A stretch of 15,641 nt of DNA from JAFCCL01 sp041645325 (GTDB lineage Archaea > Iainarchaeota > Iainarchaeia > Iainarchaeales > GCA-2688035), in assembly GCA_041645325.1 (NCBI GenBank), contig JBAZQI010000023.1, forward strand, positions 1-15,641, written 5' to 3'. How positions within the stretch are numbered: position 1 is the stretch's first letter; every line of letters begins with the position of its first letter. The notes beneath the pieces are model-generated. The model saw only the letters and a list, made by a program, of their open reading frames with translations, was not told where the DNA came from and ran no database searches. Positions 11,604 to 15,641 of this stretch are shown piece after piece. Position numbers and translations under genes: made by a program.

Positions 11604-14600
11604 AAAAGGCACTGCGCCAATAGGCGCGTCTTTCCCATGGCTTTTTTGCCCAAGCAAAAAAGGCATGGCGATTTCAATTGATGCCTTGCTTGCAATGGTT
11701 ATTTTCATCGCAATGATTGCGTTCATTTCAAGTGAGCCCGCAAGCAATTTGCCATTGACACAGCCAAAGATTGCAACAAGCCAGCTTGTTGACGATGCAA
11801 TAGCGGCAATGGACAACACAGGATTCATAATGGAATCCATTGATGGCGCGCATTGGGATTCTATAGAGACAAAGCTTGACGCGCTGCTTCCGGACAACAT
11901 AGCATACAGGGTTGAAATGGCAAGGTACGAGGCGCCCCTTTACTTGCCTGACATCCAATGCAGAGACCCAAGCCACCAGGACTTTGAAACCTGCTTTCCC
12001 TATGACGCAAACATATACGGCCTTGGGGCCCCTGTTCCGGAAGACAAGGATGTGTTTCACGGCAGGAAAATATTCATAAAAAAAGAGCCGGGAGACTGTG
12101 GCTTGGTCGAAGAGGCGAAACAAAAGCAGAAATGGCCGGAGGCATTCTTTGCAGGAGACCATGCGCCTGAAGCAAGGGATGTGAACATTACAATAGGCGG
12201 TTCCTGCCCGGCCATTAGAAATCCTTGCCCAACAACAGACGAAACAATGAGGTGCTGCTACACATACTATGATGCCGACTCAAACCCGCCGGTTGGCGTG
12301 GAATACAAATGGTACAGGTACAATGAGGAAACCAGCCTATGGGACCCTACCGCAGAAACAGGGCCGACATACGCGCTGGCTGAAACTAACGACACAAACA
12401 GGTTCAAATGCGCTGTAAAGGTAAGCGACGGCGAAAACCCCGAGGACTGGGGGCAGGACACAAACAGCCCGCTTGCAATAGTCGGCGGCCCCTGTTTTAT
12501 GTTTGAAGCAAGCGCAACAGGCTTGCCGTTAGAATGCGGCGAAACAACAACCATTGATTTCACCATTTCCGCGGAGGCTGGCGGCAGGCAGGACCCTGTT
12601 GACATAATGCTTTCAATGGACAGGAGCGGAAGCATGAGCTGGATAGGGCAATATGATGCCTCGGGCACCGAAAGAAGCGTTGTGTTTGACAGCGGCGCAA
12701 GCGATGCATTCATCGGCACTGACATGTATGTCTACAAGATGGACGTGAATACGCAAAGCGGCAGCCTTGCATACACAGGAAGCAGGGCAGCCATTGATGA
12801 CGCAATAGACCTTGGTGCCGACAACACCTATGTGTATGTCGCGGACTCGGATTCCGGAATCAGCGTGATAAGGAAAAGCGATGTGGCAAAAATCAGGACA
12901 ATTGGCCAGCCTGGAGATGCAAGGGAAATCACAAGCGCACGCGGAGTTTTTGTGGAAGGGGACTACATTTATGCTTCTGCTGCAGGAACAGTGGTGCCGG
13001 TGCCTGTGTATGACGCCGGAATGACGAATAGCCAAACAGATTACAGGTATATTGGCTACAGCGCTACGTATAGTTGGGCGGTACAATCCTTCATCCCGAG
13101 CGCAAGTGTTGTTGACGGGGTAAGGCTTGAGCTTTACAGGCGGGCAAATAACTCAAGCCGCTCTGTGACCGCGCACTTGCGCAGCTCTTTAACAGGGGCA
13201 GATTTGCCGAACGGCACTGTAACGGTACAGGGCAATGACCTCTGCTACCGGTGCTATGCCTGGCAGAACTTTGACTTCCCGGATTCTGTTTCGGTAACGC
13301 CGGGAAATACTTATTACGTTGTTTTGACCGCTACAGGCAGCGCAAGCACAAGCGATTATTTTAGGTGGAGTTCAAGGCGCAGTTCCTGGAACGACCCTTA
13401 CGCAAATGGCAGGATGCACTATTGTGCAAGCCCTTCAGGCTCAGGCAGCTGCAATTACTACGATTACGAGGACGCGCGCTTCAGGACATATAGCTATCCC
13501 GGCGACACGCTTGCGGGCGGCCTTGTGATAATTGACAAGAGCGATGCAAGCGTCAGCAATTGGCATGTCAGAAGCAACCTGTATGACACCGGTTCAGGGC
13601 TGATAGACGAGCCCGAAGGCCTGTTTGTTTCCGGAGATTATGCTTATGTTACTGACAAGCAAGGAGGGGATGGAACTGTAGGCCTGTGGATTGTGGATAT
13701 TTCAGACAAGGACAGCCCTGCACTTGAGGGCTTTGTTGCAACAACAAATGCACAGGCGGTTGTGGTTTCAGGCAATTATGCGTACGTTGCCGATGAGGAC
13801 GGCGGGCTGCGCGTGGTAGATATTTCAAACAAGTCAAGCCCGAGCATCTTGACAACACTGTTCGCAGGCGAAACTGTAAAGGACATTGCATTGTACGACA
13901 CAAACATTTATGTCCTCGCTGACACAGGTTCAGGCGCAACTGCCGATGGACTGCATGTGCTAAGCATAAGCAACCCGGCAAGCCCTTCAACAATCGTCAC
14001 TTTTGACTCGCCCTACAACTTCTACAAGCTGGATGCCGGCGCTGACTATGTATTTGCCGCAATGAGCTATGGCCTGATAACCATTGACAGGCTTTTTGGC
14101 CCGAAAATAAACTTTGCAAGGAACAGCGCAAAAGAGTTTGTGAACTATGAGGACTGGCAGAGCCCTGATGACAGGCTTGGCGTGGCAAGCTATGGAAACG
14201 GCAGTTCAGCCCTGAACAGCCAGCTTGTTGATGCAACGCCTGCAAACAAGCTGGCAATAACCACTGCGATAAACGGGATAATGTCACAGGGCGGCACACC
14301 AATGCACCTCGGCCTTGAAACCGCAATAGACGAGCTTTTGGGCCCAAGGGGCAGGGCTGACGCGATACAATTCATCATCCTGCTTGCCGATGGCCAGAGC
14401 GATTCCGGAACACAGGTTGCGATTAATGATCAGGTTGACAGGGCAAAGAGCAACCAGATTTACATTTTCACAATAGGCATTGGCGGCGATGTGGACGACA
14501 CGCAGATGCAGAACATTGCAACAAACGCGTATTGCCCCAATCCTGCAGAGGATGAGTGCGGCAGCTATCACCACATAAGCGACCCGCAGGCACTGAGCGA

Positions 14601-15381
14601 CGTCTACAAAATAATCTCCGAACGCATAGCAGAGCTTTCAGGCAGGATGCCTGACAAGAGCACAACGGATGTTTCAATGGAGTTCGGCAAATTCGGGGAC
14701 GGCATAGTGGTTACTGACTACGGGCCTGATGGCACTTGGGATGCGGACAGCAACACGCTGGGCTTTGATGGCCTTGATGTGAGGTTTGGGTGGTCAGGCA
14801 GCTTTAAGGCAACCATTCCCTGCAATTACGTCGGCTGCGGCGATGACTTCACCGAAGGCAGTGTTGTAGACTTCCCCCCGGCAGGCACTGTAATTTCTTT
14901 TAGCATTGACGGCTTTGAGCAGGACCCGGTTGAATGGCCGGAAAAGTTCAGCGTGAACAGCACGCTTTACTACAGCGACCTTGGCATTGATTTTACTGGA
15001 GGAAAATTTTATGGCGTGAATGACGCCAAGGTTGATTACAGGCTTTCAAATATCGGCTACAACAGCATTGACCTTTCGCCCATGGTGCCAACAGTGAATT
15101 TTTACCAGAGCGATTCTCCTATTACGGCGTGCCAGGAGCCGCTCAACGAAGTCGGCTCTGCTTCGCTGACTAAAGTGCTCGATGCTGCATTTGGCAATGA
15201 TGCCGGCCCTGATACAATCGTTGATGCCGAAAGCAGCCTCAATGGCAGCGGATACATCTGCATTTGGCTGAACAAGAACCAGGCTGTTGCCGAGTGTGCG
15301 GAAAACAACCAGGTGAAAATAAACTGCGACATTCCTGAAACATACCTTTACACAATGGATTACTGGGCGTGGGAAAAATGA
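11572..15381 (+). CDS. Large surface protein: class III-like signal, Ig-like region, split vWA domain with inserted beta-propeller
   Basis: From a TTG start this gives 1269 residues. KKGMAISIDALLAMVIF (30-46) is a class III-like signal and hydrophobic helix. Residues 210-305 look Ig-like (DADSNPPVGVEYKWYRY). A vWA domain begins at 341 with DIMLSMDRSGSM (344-355; MIDAS Asp350, Ser352, Ser354) and resumes at 844 with KINFARNSAKEFVN, GGTPM (Thr909) and IILLADGQSD (Asp940). Between them, residues 356-843 hold LVIVD-type propeller repeats (SGDYAYVTD...GLWIVDISD, SGNYAYVADEDGGLRVVDIS, and others). Residues about 476-643 are a separate jelly-roll-like module (WAVQSFIPS...DARFRTYSY). The C-terminal 240 residues are strand-rich with cysteines and no obvious anchor. 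The likely role is adhesion or a filament tip. The alternative start ATG 11665 would remove 31 residues. Confidence 0.85.
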   Translation: MPNLRYIIRSKKGTAPIGASFPWLFCPSKKGMAISIDALLAMVIFIAMIAFISSEPASNLPLTQPKIATSQLVDDAIAAMDNTGFIMESIDGAHWDSIETKLDALLPDNIAYRVEMARYEAPLYLPDIQCRDPSHQDFETCFPYDANIYGLGAPVPEDKDVFHGRKIFIKKEPGDCGLVEEAKQKQKWPEAFFAGDHAPEARDVNITIGGSCPAIRNPCPTTDETMRCCYTYYDADSNPPVGVEYKWYRYNEETSLWDPTAETGPTYALAETNDTNRFKCAVKVSDGENPEDWGQDTNSPLAIVGGPCFMFEASATGLPLECGETTTIDFTISAEAGGRQDPVDIMLSMDRSGSMSWIGQYDASGTERSVVFDSGASDAFIGTDMYVYKMDVNTQSGSLAYTGSRAAIDDAIDLGADNTYVYVADSDSGISVIRKSDVAKIRTIGQPGDAREITSARGVFVEGDYIYASAAGTVVPVPVYDAGMTNSQTDYRYIGYSATYSWAVQSFIPSASVVDGVRLELYRRANNSSRSVTAHLRSSLTGADLPNGTVTVQGNDLCYRCYAWQNFDFPDSVSVTPGNTYYVVLTATGSASTSDYFRWSSRRSSWNDPYANGRMHYCASPSGSGSCNYYDYEDARFRTYSYPGDTLAGGLVIIDKSDASVSNWHVRSNLYDTGSGLIDEPEGLFVSGDYAYVTDKQGGDGTVGLWIVDISDKDSPALEGFVATTNAQAVVVSGNYAYVADEDGGLRVVDISNKSSPSILTTLFAGETVKDIALYDTNIYVLADTGSGATADGLHVLSISNPASPSTIVTFDSPYNFYKLDAGADYVFAAMSYGLITIDRLFGPKINFARNSAKEFVNYEDWQSPDDRLGVASYGNGSSALNSQLVDATPANKLAITTAINGIMSQGGTPMHLGLETAIDELLGPRGRADAIQFIILLADGQSDSGTQVAINDQVDRAKSNQIYIFTIGIGGDVDDTQMQNIATNAYCPNPAEDECGSYHHISDPQALSDVYKIISERIAELSGRMPDKSTTDVSMEFGKFGDGIVVTDYGPDGTWDADSNTLGFDGLDVRFGWSGSFKATIPCNYVGCGDDFTEGSVVDFPPAGTVISFSIDGFEQDPVEWPEKFSVNSTLYYSDLGIDFTGGKFYGVNDAKVDYRLSNIGYNSIDLSPMVPTVNFYQSDSPITACQEPLNEVGSASLTKVLDAAFGNDAGPDTIVDAESSLNGSGYICIWLNKNQAVAECAENNQVKINCDIPETYLYTMDYWAWEK
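11602..11668 (+). repeat. Palindromic element copy R4 at the start of the surface-protein gene
   Basis: The parts run in the same order as at R1: AAAAAAGGC (11602-11610 region), mini-hairpin GCGCC-AATA-GGCGC (11614-11627), TTTCCCATGG (11631-11640, one change from the spacer), and a 15-bp stem with one mismatch (11635-11649 with 11654-11668, loop CCAA). The ends carry an imperfect direct repeat: 11599-11616 and 11653-11670 agree at 15 of 18 bases, 54 bp apart. In the long reading frame the 54 bp add 18 residues in frame. If translation starts at ATG 11665, that codon is inside the right stem arm. Confidence 0.7.
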
Positions 15382-15641
15382 ATTCAAGGGGCTTTTTCAT
15401 AACGTTCATGGTTTTTTTGCTTGTTGCAAGCATCCTTGCCCTGCATGAGACCTCGAAAAAGATTGATTTTGGGCAGGAAAGGAATTACATTGACGAGGCG
15501 GCTTTCAACAACGTAAACAATGCGTTCAACAACATCTATGAGGAGGTTGTTTCACTGAACAAGGAAGGCTATGCGTCAATAGTGCAGCAGAGGACAATGC
15601 CCTTCGCATATGACCTCAACAGCGGCAGGAACGCCATCATC
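15378..15641 (+). CDS. Membrane-anchored or secreted protein of the pilin-like operon (N-terminal 88 residues, cut by window edge)
   Basis: The ATG overlaps the stop of the large surface-protein gene as ATGA, so it belongs to the same operon. The start MNSRGFFITFMVFLLVASIL is a short basic segment followed by a hydrophobic helix up to about residue 22. Residues 24-88 are soluble with many Asn and Glu (YIDEAAFNNVNNAFNNIYEE), compatible with a helical stalk. The first residues lack the KGQ-type motif, so it is either a non-canonical pilin-like subunit or an N-terminally anchored protein. The rest lies outside the window. Confidence 0.75.
   Translation, partial: MNSRGFFITFMVFLLVASILALHETSKKIDFGQERNYIDEAAFNNVNNAFNNIYEEVVSLNKEGYASIVQQRTMPFAYDLNSGRNAII

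Noticed and set aside
11665..11667. Insertion sequence or transposase near the hairpin elements
   Set aside because: No transposase, integrase or recombinase coding sequence is visible anywhere in the window, so any mobility would depend on enzymes encoded elsewhere.

Overview
The window looks like a chromosomal segment of an archaeon, most likely a DPANN-type lineage; I cannot fix the phylum from sequence alone. The evidence is (i) four consecutive secreted or pilin-like genes, three of them with class III (type IV pilin-like) signal peptides of archaeal style and a fourth with a similar N-terminus, (ii) TATA boxes 21-24 nt upstream of start codons without Shine-Dalgarno sites, which suggests leaderless transcripts, (iii) an archaeal-type phosphoglycerate kinase and an IMPase/FBPase-like phosphatase, and (iv) frequent AGG arginine codons.

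Left part (1-7553): central carbon and sugar-phosphate metabolism. A gap-pgk pair lies on the minus strand (pgk is cut by the window edge). It is followed by a phosphomannomutase/phosphoglucomutase, an unrecognised basic coiled-coil protein, an inositol-monophosphatase-family enzyme, a galactose-1-phosphate uridylyltransferase-like protein, a PfkB sugar kinase and a NUDIX hydrolase of the Ap4A-hydrolase type. Orientation alternates, so these are mostly separate transcription units with a common theme of triose-phosphate, hexose-phosphate and nucleotide-sugar chemistry. The GAPDH is of the bacterial class I type while its operon partner PGK is of the archaeal type.

Middle (about 7554-9328): an accessory island. 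It holds a VapB-like/MazF-like toxin-antitoxin pair, a 40-codon ORF with a good ribosome site overlapped by an ORF remnant, and two arrays of short hairpins in inverted orientation on either side. The hairpins share a conserved spacer, TTTCCCAAGG, and belong to a dispersed palindromic element. Single copies of the element also sit at the 3' end of the GAPDH gene, with the stop codon in a hairpin loop, and at the start of the large surface-protein gene, where it is either translated in frame or holds the start codon in a stem. I do not recognise this element family, and it is the strongest candidate for something undescribed.

Right part (9329-15641): a transglutaminase-fold protein that lacks the expected catalytic cysteine is divergent from a co-directional operon. 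The operon encodes three small pilin-like proteins, a 1269-residue surface protein and the start of another membrane-anchored protein, with ATGA overlaps at two junctions. In the surface protein a von Willebrand A domain is split by a beta-propeller that is itself split by a jelly-roll-like module. These genes probably build or decorate an extracellular filament or cell-surface adhesin.
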